This document shows, in pieces, positions 47,668 through 56,872 of a DNA stretch of 64,000 bases. The notes under the pieces are model-generated. The model was not told where the DNA came from, did no database searches, and worked only from the letters and a program-made list of their open reading frames with translations. Each line of letters begins with the position of its first letter. The stretch's first letter is position 1. A program made the position numbers and the translations under genes. The DNA is from Petunia secreta (lineage: Eukaryota > Streptophyta > Magnoliopsida > Solanales > Solanaceae). Location of the stretch: the NCBI GenBank assembly GCA_029990175.1, contig JARKIP010000211.1:434001-498000 (forward strand). Reading direction: 5' to 3'.

Positions 47668-48452
47668 TGATAAGCCCCAAATCGTGCCAAGACACTTTCC
47701 AACACTTTCCGACATGTGCCAAGCTTGGAAGATACAATGGACTTGAAGTCAAGGGCTTTGGAAGTGTTCCGGATGGTTTCAGCATTAGGCTCCACGCCTA
47801 AGGAGGAGGAAGAAAGCCCAGCACAGCCAGGCGCCCCGCCTAGACCCAGGCGCCCCGCCTAGGAAGCTCACTGCCTAAGAATGGAATTGTGCCCAGGCAC
47901 CCCGCCTGCCTAGGCGCCCCAGCCTAGGCGCCCGCCTAGCCCAGGCGCCCCGCTTGGCCCCAGGCGCCCCGCCTAGCTGACAGACAACCTAGGCGCCCCC
48001 TCCTAGTCCCAGGCGCCCCTCCCAGCTGAAAAGACTATGTTTCTTTTACTGTTTTGCCCTGCGTGGCTTATTTGTTGAACCTTATTAGTAAGGGTATTTA
48101 AGTCATTGTGTAAGCTTGGGAAACACTATAAATAGCCAAGCCTAGCTTATTTTACACTTAGTCTATTATTGATGATTAATGAATATTGAACATGAGCAAG
48201 GCTCTTGGTTAATGAATGAAACCCTTTGTTTTGGGACTTGTAGTTCTTCTAGCGGATCTAGATGAATACTCTTCCTCTCCGACCATTCTACTTGCGGGCT
48301 CGCGTTAGCTCGAGGGTAGTTGCATAGCGTAGGTGTTCTTGTCCTTCTCTCGGGGTGTAACGGAACAAGTTCTCCGTTGCTACTTGGGATTAGAGATCGA
48401 GTTACGTCTCGTTCTTATCCTTTTTACTTTCCGCGTTTGATTTCCTACATCA
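47668..48452 (+). mobile_element. LTR2 (3' LTR) of the 41906-49172 element
   Basis: 785 bp, same ends as LTR1, with a TATA box at 48127-48134 and a motif array at 47826-48026. It differs from LTR1 at about a dozen scattered positions. Its end CCTACATCA runs straight into the inverted LTR3. Confidence 0.92.
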
Positions 48453-49172
48453 AACGCGGAAAGTAAAAAGGATAAGAACGAGACGTAACTCGATCTTTAA
48501 TCCCAAGTAGCAACAGAGAACTTGTTCCGTTACACCCCGAGAGAAGGACAAGAACACCTACGCTATGAAACTACCCTCGAGCTAACGCGAGCCCCCAAGT
48601 AGAATGGTCGGAGAGGAAGAGTATTCATCTAGATCCGCTAGAAGAACTACAAGTCCCAAAACAAAGGGTTTCATTCATTAACCAAGAGCCTTGCTCATGT
48701 TCAATATTCATTAATCATCAACAATAGACTAAGTGTAAAATAAGCTAGGCTTGGCTATTTATAGTGTTTCCCAAGCTTACACAATGACTTAAATACCCTT
48801 ACTAATAAGGTTCAACAAATAAGCCACGCAGGGCTAAACAGTAAAAGAAACATAGTCTTTTCAGCTGGGAGGGGCGCCTGGGACTAGGAGGGGGCGCCTA
48901 GGTTGTCTGTCAGCTAGGCGGGGCGCCTGAGGCCAGGCGGGGCGCCTGGGCTAGGCGGGCGCCTGGGCACAATTCCATTCTTAGGCAGTGAGCTTCCTAG
49001 GCGGGGCGCCTGGCTGTGCTGGGCCTTCTTCCTCCTCCTTAGGCGTGGAGCCTAATGCTGAAACCATCCGGAACACTTCCAAAGCCCTTGACTTCAAGTC
49101 CATTGTATCTTCCAAGCTTGGCACATGTCGGAAAATGTTGGAAAGTGTCTTGGCACGATTTGGGGCTTATCA
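48449..49172 (-). mobile_element. LTR3, inverted third LTR
   Basis: It is the reverse complement of LTR2 except that about 11 bp of the U5 end are lost at the junction and about 34 bp of the GGCGCC motif array are missing. The junction shares ATCA (48449-48452) with LTR2, a 4-bp microhomology. Its outer end is GGGGCTTATCA, exactly the U3 terminus, followed by the target duplication CCTGT. At diagnostic positions it agrees mostly with LTR2 rather than LTR1 but also has private changes. Confidence 0.92.
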
Positions 49173-49298
49173 CCTGTCCTCCTTCTTTCTTCTTTGTGTG
49201 CTAGAAATTTGGGATTTTTTTTCTTGTGTTTGCTTGATTCCATCGATTTGAAAATTTTTATTGCCTATGGCTATTAGATATTCATGTTTTACGTAGAG

Positions 49299-50095
49299 CT
49301 TAAAATCTTGACCATGGCCAAGAGTTGCATCGACTTTTTCTGCAAGCTGCTTATTGTAGTAGAGTTTAAAGTCTTGGCTATTGCCAATACTTACAGAGAT
49401 ATTCTGTGTAAGTTGTCGCTTCCACCAGAACTTAGAGTCTTGGCTATTGCCAAGAGTTGCAGAGACTTTGTCTCCAACTTGTTCACTGCAGTAGAGGTAG
49501 AAGTCTTGGCAATTGTCAATACTCTTAGAGTCTTTTAGTGTAAGGTCCCCCTTGCCAGACCTTAAAGTCTTGGCTATTGCCAAGAGTTGCAGAGACTTTG
49601 TCTCCAACTTGTTCACTACAGTAGGTAGAAGTCTTGGCAATTGCCAATACTCTCAGAAATTTTTAGTGTAAGGTCCCCCTTGCCAGAACTTAAAGTCTTG
49701 GCTATTGCCAAGAGTTGCAGAGACTTTCTCTGCAAGTTTTGCATTGCAATATAGGTAAAAGTCTTGGTAATTGCCAATACTTGCATAGACTATTTGTACA
49801 AGTTGCTTCTTCCACTAGAGTTTAAAGTTCTGGCAATTGTCAATACTTGCAGAGACTATGTGTACAAGTTCCCCCTTCCGCTGGAATTTAAAGTGTTGGC
49901 TATTGGCAACAGTTGTAGAGACTTTTCTGTAGTTGTAGAGACCATGGCAACAAGTCTTAAAGTCTTGGCAATAGGCAAGAAGTCTCTACACAGCCTCCCA
50001 TTGCAGTAGAGTTTAAAGTATTGGCAATGCCAATACTTTAGAGATTTTTCAGTCTTTGCAGCAAAACATAAACTCTTGGCAATAGTTGCAGAGAA
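49299..50095. repeat. minisatellite with 64-66-bp units
   Basis: About a dozen units each begin near AAGTCTTGGCTATTGCCAA and show the palindromic core TTGGCAATTGCCAA. Two unit types alternate (one with GAGTTGCAGAGACTTTGTCT, the other with TACTCTCAGAAATTTTTAGT), giving a higher-order dimer of about 130 bp. Frames run through it on both strands (for example minus 49640-49170 with NSQDFKLYYNKQ repeats), which I take as a consequence of the repeats. Confidence 0.9.
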
Positions 50096-50368
50096 CTTTA
50101 CCCTTGCAATTTGAAGAAATCTTACGTTGAATCTTCTCTTGAACAAAGCAATCTGTAAAAGGAATGAGGTTTTATGGTTTTTTTGATAGCGTGAATGGAG
50201 AAAAGGAAGGGGAGGGACTGGAGCGTGTCTTTTTACCGATTTGTAGGGGTATTTTGGTCCGAAAAAAGTTTCATTAAACTAATGAAGGCATTTTTGCTAA
50301 ACATCTGTTAGTGAGGGTATTTTGGCAAACCAAAGCTTTCCGTGTCATATTTTTGCAAATCCTCCACT

Positions 50369-50413
50369 TAAGAAGGAGTATTAGGCTTGACAATATTAAA
50401 ATAAATAAGAATA
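50369..50413. mobile_element. solitary end of the 24160-24515 TIR family
   Basis: GTATTAGGCTTGACAATATT and the following AAAATAAATAAGAATACTT are an inverted match to 24160-24205. No second end lies nearby, so it is a truncated copy. The flanking 50120-50368 is AT-rich without a gene. Confidence 0.55.
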
Positions 50414-50588
50414 CTTAAAAATATACTTGTAATATATTTTGAATTGGTCGACGGTGCCAGCATATAGTTAAACTCCGGAAAGAATTTCGAAAAAGTTGTA
50501 ATCAAAAGATTCCAAATTGTCCTAGGAAAACTGGTAATATGAAATTTTCTTCTTTCTATTTATTTTTTCATCTCCTTTTTGTTTTATA

Positions 50589-50752
50589 TAAAAAAAATTT
50601 GGTTTTCCATTCGGTGTATTGAACCCCATAGGAGACCTGACTTATCCGGATTCGTATCGTATAAGGTCCCTTTTTGGGAAAGCGCTTCCTACCTAAATTT
50701 TTTCCATTTTCAGGCTCGAACTCGAGACCTCTGGTTAAAGGTGGAGGGATAA
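50589..50752 (-). mobile_element. TS-like SINE, 5'-truncated
   Basis: On the minus strand ACCAGAGGTCTCGAGTTCGA holds a B-box-like GAGTTCGAGCC. This is followed by CGAATCCGGATAAGTCAGG and CACCGAATGGAAAACC, the order of the tRNA-derived TS SINE known from tobacco (from memory). No convincing A box precedes it. The tail runs into A/T-rich sequence. Confidence 0.55.
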
Positions 50753-51224
50753 TAATAGAAAATAATATAAAAGGTCTTGATGTCTTTTTGGTCGTAAGAT
50801 TATTACTAACTGAGAGGAAAAAAGTTAAAAGTGCATATTAAATGCTGCACGAGAATATAAATCTATAAAATAAAAATAAAAATAAAAAAGACAAAATAAT
50901 TGGAACTTCTATAAGCAGCAACTCTGAAGACATCATTTGTCGATTTTACCTTACGGCTATCTTTCTGTGTCAATTAGACCACCTATTACCTAAGCACTAC
51001 CAAGTACCAACTGCAAACTGACCTGTATATGTTTTTTATTGGCACAGCTCTTTCCTTGTTGCAACCAAGTCTACCTGTTCCATTTCAGATTCTATTCTAC
51101 CATAACTGTCAGCATCTTTCCTATGTCGTTTGAACAATAATGAATCGAACTTTCTCTTCATTTCTTTTTTTATCAATATTTTTGAACCAGTTGGTTATGG
51201 ACAATGGAGATTTATATTCAATTT
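50753..51224. other. upstream flank of LTPG 3, no gene
   Basis: AT-rich, no ORF with recognisable product and no further repeat end noticed. Confidence 0.5.
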
Positions 51225-51288
51225 GTTAAAGTTGGCCAACCAAAATAGCAAGCAACACTGTCTCCTATTACCAAGTTTCAGTATAAAT
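51225..51288 (+). promoter_or_regulatory. conserved palindrome plus TATA box of LTPG 3
   Basis: GTTAAAGTTGGCCAACCAAA carries the same palindrome GTTGGCCAAC as upstream of LTPG 2. TATAAAT (51282-51288) lies about 50 bp downstream and about 105 bp before the ATG. The TATATATA at about 51369 is too close to the ATG to serve. Confidence 0.5.
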
Positions 51289-51390
51289 TCTAAAACAGAT
51301 TAATGCTAGTTCCATGCACTTGATCAACTTACCACCATAAATACTAGTGACAATTAATTATCCTAAGCTATATATACTAAATTTTACTAA

Positions 51391-52508
51391 ATGTCTTCAA
51401 AAAGAATTGATATTGGTTTGGCTCTTGCTATGATGGTAGTGCTCGTGCAATGGGATGCAGCGGGAGCACAATCAGGCTGCACCACTGCACTAGTGAGCTT
51501 GTCCCCGTGTCTAAACTATGTCACAGGGAACACAACAACCCCTTCGTCATCTTGTTGCTCACAGCTATCAAGGGTTGTTGCATCACAGCCACGGTGTCTT
51601 TGCTCCGTGCTAAATGGTGGTGGGTCTTCTTTTGGTGTTTCTATCAATCAAACTCTTGCTGTTGCGCTTCCTAGTGCATGCAATGTGCAAACTCCTCCTG
51701 TTAGCCGTTGCAATGGTATGCATATGTTTTTTCAACGAGTGTATTCTAACATTTAATTTATTTCTCAAGTAACCAATCACATTTAATTTACTATGGGCAT
51801 TTACCAATTAGTATTATTTTTTAAAATGACATTGACAGTTTAAAAATTATGTTGCATCGTCAGTACATATAAGTTAACTCTTCTTTATAGACTATGTAAA
51901 TGGAGCTTAACTTCTATATACACCAAAGAACAATAACTTTACAATGTGAATTAGTCACTTAATTAAAAGATAACTAGAGGTTACGGTCCACAAGAAATGC
52001 AAGCATTTTGCTGAAAAATAAAGTAGGCAACCTAGTACAAAATATTAAATTACACATAATGTAAAAATTATTTATATTAGCGATGTATATAAGTTAGATC
52101 CACGTAAATCTCATATATCTGTCTCTAACACTTGCATGATCAAAGTAAAGCTTACATTGACATGAAATGCAATCCTTTCCTATTCCACAGCTGGTGCAAA
52201 TGGACCGGCAGTTTCACCTGCTGATGGTCCTCCAGCAGATTCTTCTAAAGAATCACCAGAAACTCCTGCTGGCAAATCCCAACCAGACCCTTCAGGTATA
52301 TATACTTTGTTTTTCCTGTCAATTGTGCATTGTTGAACTTAGTCAGGCACTGACCTTCCAATTATTCCATTGAAAAAATGCAGGAACAGGGTCAAAAACC
52401 ACTGGTGGGAACACATCTGGTGGAAGCATTGTGGAACTGCCACTTCATCTCACAGCTACTTCACTCTTCATTGCTGCATTAAGTGCTTTCGCATCAAGTT
52501 TCTTCTAG
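51391..52508 (+). CDS. GPI-anchored lipid-transfer protein (LTPG), paralogue 3
   Basis: Exons 51391-51715, 52191-52295 and 52384-52508, GT-AG and phase 1, 184 residues. The signal peptide is about residues 1-26 (ending AGA). The eight-cysteine spacing is identical to LTPG 2 (9, 14, 12, 1, 25, 9) and INQTLAVALP precedes the seventh cysteine. A Pro/Ser-rich linker (ANGPAVSPADGPPADSS) and a hydrophobic GPI tail (LTATSLFIAALSAFASSFF) follow. It is the closest relative of LTPG 2 in the window by cysteine region, exon layout and promoter motif, so the two are probably a tandem pair now split by retrotransposons. The putative role, as for the family, is delivery of lipids at the outer plasma membrane. 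Confidence 0.93.
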
Positions 52509-53125
52509 ATTTAATCATTTTTGGAGTTGTGAAATTCTATGTCGTTTCGATGGGTTATGGTTTTATTCTTGATTTTGTCCTGTTTGCCCAGTGTTGTAGT
52601 ACCATTGTACCATCTATGAGTGCATGTTTTGTTTAGTTTTCTGTATAGTACTCTTGTTATGAATTATTCATTCTCTTCTAATGCTCATTTTCACTCTTTT
52701 TGATCATTTCTCTTTTTTTAGCATTACTATGTACCGAATTGATCTATACTATTGACATTTGCGCGAGCTCTTTTGCATAACAAAGAAACAGTAAAAACAC
52801 AACCACAAAATTGAAACAGAAATTCTGATGACTTGAGCGTATAAAGCAAAGAGGAAATGAGGGATAGCAACTGATAAAAAATGAACTAGAGATTCATAAA
52901 GAGTTCTATGTCTCCCTTGAATCCACTCAAGGTCGATCGAAACAAATTAAACTCTAAGACTTCTAGTTAAGAAAATAAGAAAGAAAGATGGACGAAAGAA
53001 AAAGAACATAAACCACTTTGACTCAATTCAAAGGGCAAGGTTTTTTTTTTTTTTTTCTTTCGGGGCTATTAAAAGAGGTACAACAGTCGATACATGAAAT
53101 CGGAAGCAAGTGGGATCCGGCTCAT
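52509..53125. other. downstream flank of LTPG 3
   Basis: 3' flank of LTPG 3, then AT-rich sequence with a poly-T run (53041-53056). No gene. Confidence 0.5.
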
Positions 53126-54490
53126 CCCATTAGTCCATGTCTCCATTTCCCCAAGTTCCCCTCTTAGATTTATGACACTTGTCTTCCCTCGAAATCAATG
53201 CTCTAGATCAAACTAATTAAATCAAGATTTTAACCATGATTAGAAGAATATATCTTTCCTTATCTAATTCAAAATATCTTTGCATATCCTCTATTTTAGG
53301 AGCAAATTTGTCTTCCCTCCCCATAAATTTATTCTCAGCTCCCCCCTAATGTTCTTATCTCTTTTGTTTTTTTTAAACTCATTAGTTAAAAGGACTATTT
53401 TACTCAAGTTGAGCAAATTTCACCCACTTCCTCAGAAATTTATTTTTCAGTTCCCTATTGTTGGCCTTTTTCTTTTTTAAATCCTTAATTAATCGGACTA
53501 CTTTATTAGTAATAATTTATAAGTATAAAACCCTCCTTATAACAGGTAAATTTTCTTGAAGTAATATATCCGTAGGCTTTACTTTTGTTAGCATATTCCT
53601 TTCTAATACTAAACTCAAATGTAGCGGCATATGCATTGTAATATTCATATGCATGATCATCTGAATCAAATCTCATTCCAAATTTTATTGGTTCAAATAA
53701 AACAAAAGCATCCATATATTCATTTTGAGATGTAGTCTCCATAAGTCTACCATAATAAAAGGAGAAAGTAACACAACTGTCATATATAAAATTTGAAATT
53801 ACATTATTTCCTATCAATCTAAACAACCAGTATTTAGTAACTAATAATATCATTGGCTAAAAAATGCACTCTCTTTATATTAACTTAAATGATTAACCAG
53901 AATTTGTATGTTATTGATTTCAATTACAGTTTTAAGAAGTTTCACCATAAGAAAATGGCAAACTCAACTTCTATTTGACAAACACACAAATACATGGTAT
54001 ACAATTTTTTATTTGACCATTGTCACAAGATAAATGGACAAATAATAAGTAGAGAGTATTTGATTACTCAATAAAAATATGGATAGAAAAGAATGTGGCG
54101 ATAAGCAGGTTACCTGTACCAAAATGAAGCTTCAGTCTCGCTTTCTTTTTCTTTGTTTTTCCTCTTCTTGTGTAGAGTGTTTTTTTTTTTCCTCTTAATT
54201 ATTGATATAAGCATGATATTCAGAAGTTTGCTTTCCATGGTAAAAATCTGAAAGATTTTCTTACTTCGCATGATTTTTCGGGAACAAAAATATTTTTGCC
54301 CGAATGGGAGGATGTAGATCAAAGTGGATTTGGCGGAAGTTCTGAATAAAATTAAAAAGAAAATATTTTTTAAACTAACCATGGTTAGGGCATAATTTAA
54401 CTAGTAAAAGTTTAGCAATTAATTTTATACCATGACAAATGTCATAAATCTAATAGGGAACTTAGGGAAATGGAGACATGGACTAATGGG
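53126..54490. mobile_element. TIR DNA transposon of 1.37 kb, Mutator-like by content
   Basis: The termini CCCATTAGTCCATGTCTCCA (53126 on) and TGGAGACATGGACTAATGGG (to 54490) are inverted copies. The similarity continues for about 57 bp per arm with few mismatches (CCCAAGTTCCC and TTAGATTTATGACA blocks). Inside, on the minus strand, is a FAR1-type domain fragment. Long TIRs and FAR1 content suggest a Mutator-like element, but I could not find a 9-bp target duplication. No transposase core is present, so it is non-autonomous. Confidence 0.7.
53506..53742 (-). pseudogene. FAR1/FHY3-type DNA-binding domain fragment
   Basis: From the ATG at 53742 the frame runs 79 residues: FEPIKFGMRFDSDDHAYEYY, NAYAATFEFSIRKEYANKSK, GYITSRKFTCYKEG. 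This is the N-terminal FAR1 (WRKY-GCM1-like zinc finger) domain, including the first zinc-binding cysteine. The remainder of the domain and the MULE-type transposase are missing and the frame stops shortly after. FAR1-related proteins derive from Mutator-like transposases, so this is either a deletion derivative or a captured gene fragment. Confidence 0.7.
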
Positions 54491-54794
54491 TGCCTTTGAT
54501 TTTGCTTTCTGTTTGGTAAACACTTGCCCTTTGGTCGTGTTTGCAAAAACCAATTTTGGCGGATGAGAAATGGAATTGTCTAATGTTTGCAAAAGCCATT
54601 TTGCCTACTTCAGAAATGGATTCCAGAATCCTATGGCTGACATCAAAAGAGTTGAGTTTTACTACTTCGGGTAAACTTTAGATTTCAGCAAATATTCTTT
54701 ACGTCAGTAGAGTGATGTCCAAATCATAGAAGGCCAGAAGAGTATAGGCGATTTTGGCTTTGTATTTCCCTGTTCACACAAAATGTGACAATGA

Positions 54795-54992
54795 CTGGAT
54801 TTAAATTATATACACAATTAGTGCAACTAAGTTTTATCCTATCTATGTATTCTTTTATGTATAAGTAGGTTACGTGCCTCATTTTTTAAGTTACTGGTAT
54901 CACTTATTTAATAATGGTTACATGTAATTATCTTTTAGATGATCTAATAATGTAAAGATTCTTTTGCACTGTCAGAAGTTAAACTCTATATG
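54795..54992. mobile_element. MITE-like repeat, copy of the one in LTPG 2 intron 1
   Basis: It matches 22735-22935 in ordered blocks ending AGTTAAACTCTATATGG. The surrounding 54491-55553 holds no gene that I can recognise. Confidence 0.5.
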
Positions 54993-55553
54993 GATCTTAG
55001 GCAGTTAGCATATCTAAAAGCAGCCACACTAAATGATTACTGCCTCTTCTATCACAGTCATGCTCATAAATAAGCTCCCTAAGAACAGAGAACTGGGCGC
55101 CCTACGAGTTTGTCATGGCTGTTGCGAACTTTTACCTCCATTCAAATATTCAGTGCAGGAGAATGTTGGGCCGTTTAAGTACACTGTCTTGCATAGTAAT
55201 ATAAAGATTTACCTCAACCAATTCAACTAAAACTAAGCTCGAAAGACATTCATTATTACATACTAGTCTTTTAATTTTAAAACAAATTAAACAAAGTAAA
55301 CCATCTGATTAGTTTAGCAGCCATCCTTGAGACGTGGAGACTAAAGGATGGTCCTAACCATCAAACCAGCTTGGAACATACCAAACACCGACATGTGTGC
55401 CCGATTTCAATAATAAAATCTGACGAAGAATCATCAAGAACTAGTTGTTTACTAAGTAATCGTTATAAAGTAGGAAAAGTAGCTAACCCACATTAGTCAT
55501 TAAGTCATAACCTCATCTGTATGCAAGCCTTAATTTATTTCCCCAACTTTCCC

Positions 55554-55560
55554 TATATAA
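55554..55560 (+). promoter_or_regulatory. TATA box of LTPG 4
   Basis: TATATAA in CCCTATATAAATATT, about 90 bp upstream of the ATG. The GTTGGCCAAC palindrome of LTPG 2 and 3 is absent here. Confidence 0.6.
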
Positions 55561-55646
55561 ATATTATTTCTCTCGACTTTTTCCAAACCTATAACTCAAA
55601 AGCAGATAGTAGTAGTACCATTTAATTTCTTTTCAATCCAAGAAAT

Positions 55647-56872
55647 ATGAAGATGTTAGCAATTTCAAGTGCAATATTTGTGGCATTGACTCTTATTTCA
55701 CTACATGTCAATGCTCAATCGGATTGCCAACAGGTGGTCGTTGGCTTAGCTCCTTGCTTACAATACATAGAAGGGAATGCCACAGAACCATCATCAGGAT
55801 GCTGCACTCAGCTTGCCACTATATTGAAGACGCGGCCTCAGTGCTTGTGTCAGGTTTTGAATAACAGGGAGGGCTCATCTTTGGGAGTGAATGTCAATCA
55901 GACACTGGCTTTGGCTCTTCCTAAAGCTTGCAATGCCCAGACTCCCTCTGTTAGCCTATGTCAAGGTACAATAAAGTATAAACTTATAAGTACTCTCTCC
56001 AGTTATAAATATTAATCGTCGTAACAAATTGAATTTGTTCCAAAATATTTACTTACGTTTTAAAAAACAAGTACTAAGTATTATTTTGTTTCAAATTCAT
56101 CCTAACTGCTTCAGTATCAATTAAGTGAGACATTTGAAAGAATAAAGTGCAGTTTAGACAAGTATTCTTCAAATTAAGACTATCAACTATATTCTTGTAC
56201 ACAAACTTTAAATGACAGATATGATAGACAGCAATTGTAACATCCTTGCCTTCTTTTTCCTTTTCTTTTTTCCAAAGTTTTTTATTGTGTCTTATCATGA
56301 AATCATGATGAACAACCAGGGGCGGAGGTGGAGTAGTGCTTGGGGGTTCGGCCGAACTCCCAAGCATGGGTCCAAACTCTGTATTTTTTCTAAAAAAAAT
56401 TTATATAATTTATACAAATTATTAATTTAGAACTCCGTAATTTAAACATACTAGAATTCTGAACCCCTAAACTTCAAATCCTAGCTTCGCCTCTGTGAAC
56501 AACCATTTATATAAGACATTGTATAACTCATGTTTTGCTGTCAATATAAACATTTCAGCTACTTCCCCTGCTGGTTCTCCAGTCTCTGCTCCGTTGGCTC
56601 CTTCAGGTACGAAAACTAACAATCTTAGCTTGCTCTATAGTACTTTAATTAAATTTTTCCGTGTTTTTTCCTGCACCAGTTTCACTTTTTATGATAATAT
56701 TTTGGAAATTATATATTTGTGGGGGTAAAATGCAGGAGACGGAGACGGATCAAGATCTTCTCCAAGAGGAGATTCATCAGAAGGATACTCATTGAAGCTG
56801 CCATATTATTCTCTCTTGTTTACCCTTGTAGCCACTTTGTCATATGTCACAGTGTTCATCACTATCTTATAA
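55647..56872 (+). CDS. GPI-anchored lipid-transfer protein (LTPG), paralogue 4
   Basis: Exons 55647-55965, 56559-56606 and 56736-56872, GT-AG and phase 1, 167 residues. The signal peptide is about residues 1-23 (ending VNA). The eight-cysteine motif is C-x9-C-x14-CC-x12-C-x-C-x26-C-x9-C, with VNQTLALALP conserved. The linker is the shortest of the four (48-nt exon 2, ATSPAGSPVSAPLAPS) and is followed by a charged GDGDGSRSSPRGDSSEG stretch. The tail YSLLFTLVATLSYVTVFITI is a typical GPI signal. A hAT-type MITE sits in intron 1. The gene looks intact. Confidence 0.93.
56317..56495. mobile_element. hAT-type MITE in intron 1 of LTPG 4
   Basis: It starts CAGGGGCGGAGG and ends CTTCGCCTCTG, flanked by the perfect 8-bp direct repeat TGAACAAC (56309-56316 and 56496-56503). 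Both are hAT signatures. 179 bp, non-coding. Confidence 0.9.

Larger units (their letters stand above)
41906..49172 (+). mobile_element. Ty3-type element with gag-protease, unknown ORF and an extra inverted LTR
   Basis: The order is LTR1, tRNA-Met-type primer-binding site, long leader, gag-protease, unknown ORF, a scrap of the polymerase C-terminus, polypurine tract (AGAAGGGGAGGA), LTR2, inverted LTR3. CCTGT flanks it on both sides (41901-41905 and 49173-49177). Removing 41906-49172 plus one CCTGT rebuilds a copy of the approximately 80-bp host repeat, which is strong evidence for a single insertion. RT, RNase H and integrase are missing, so it is non-autonomous. LTR1 and LTR2 are the same length (785 bp) with about a dozen differences, suggesting a fairly young insertion. 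Confidence 0.85.

Noticed and set aside
49170..50146. Minus-strand frames of 156 and 96 codons across the minisatellite
   Set aside because: The frames follow from a repeat period near 66 bp. Units of 64 bp break the frame repeatedly and no start context or domain is seen.
51369..51376. TATATATA just before the LTPG 3 start codon
   Set aside because: Only about 15 bp before the ATG, so transcription would start inside the coding region. The TATAAAT at 51282 is better placed.
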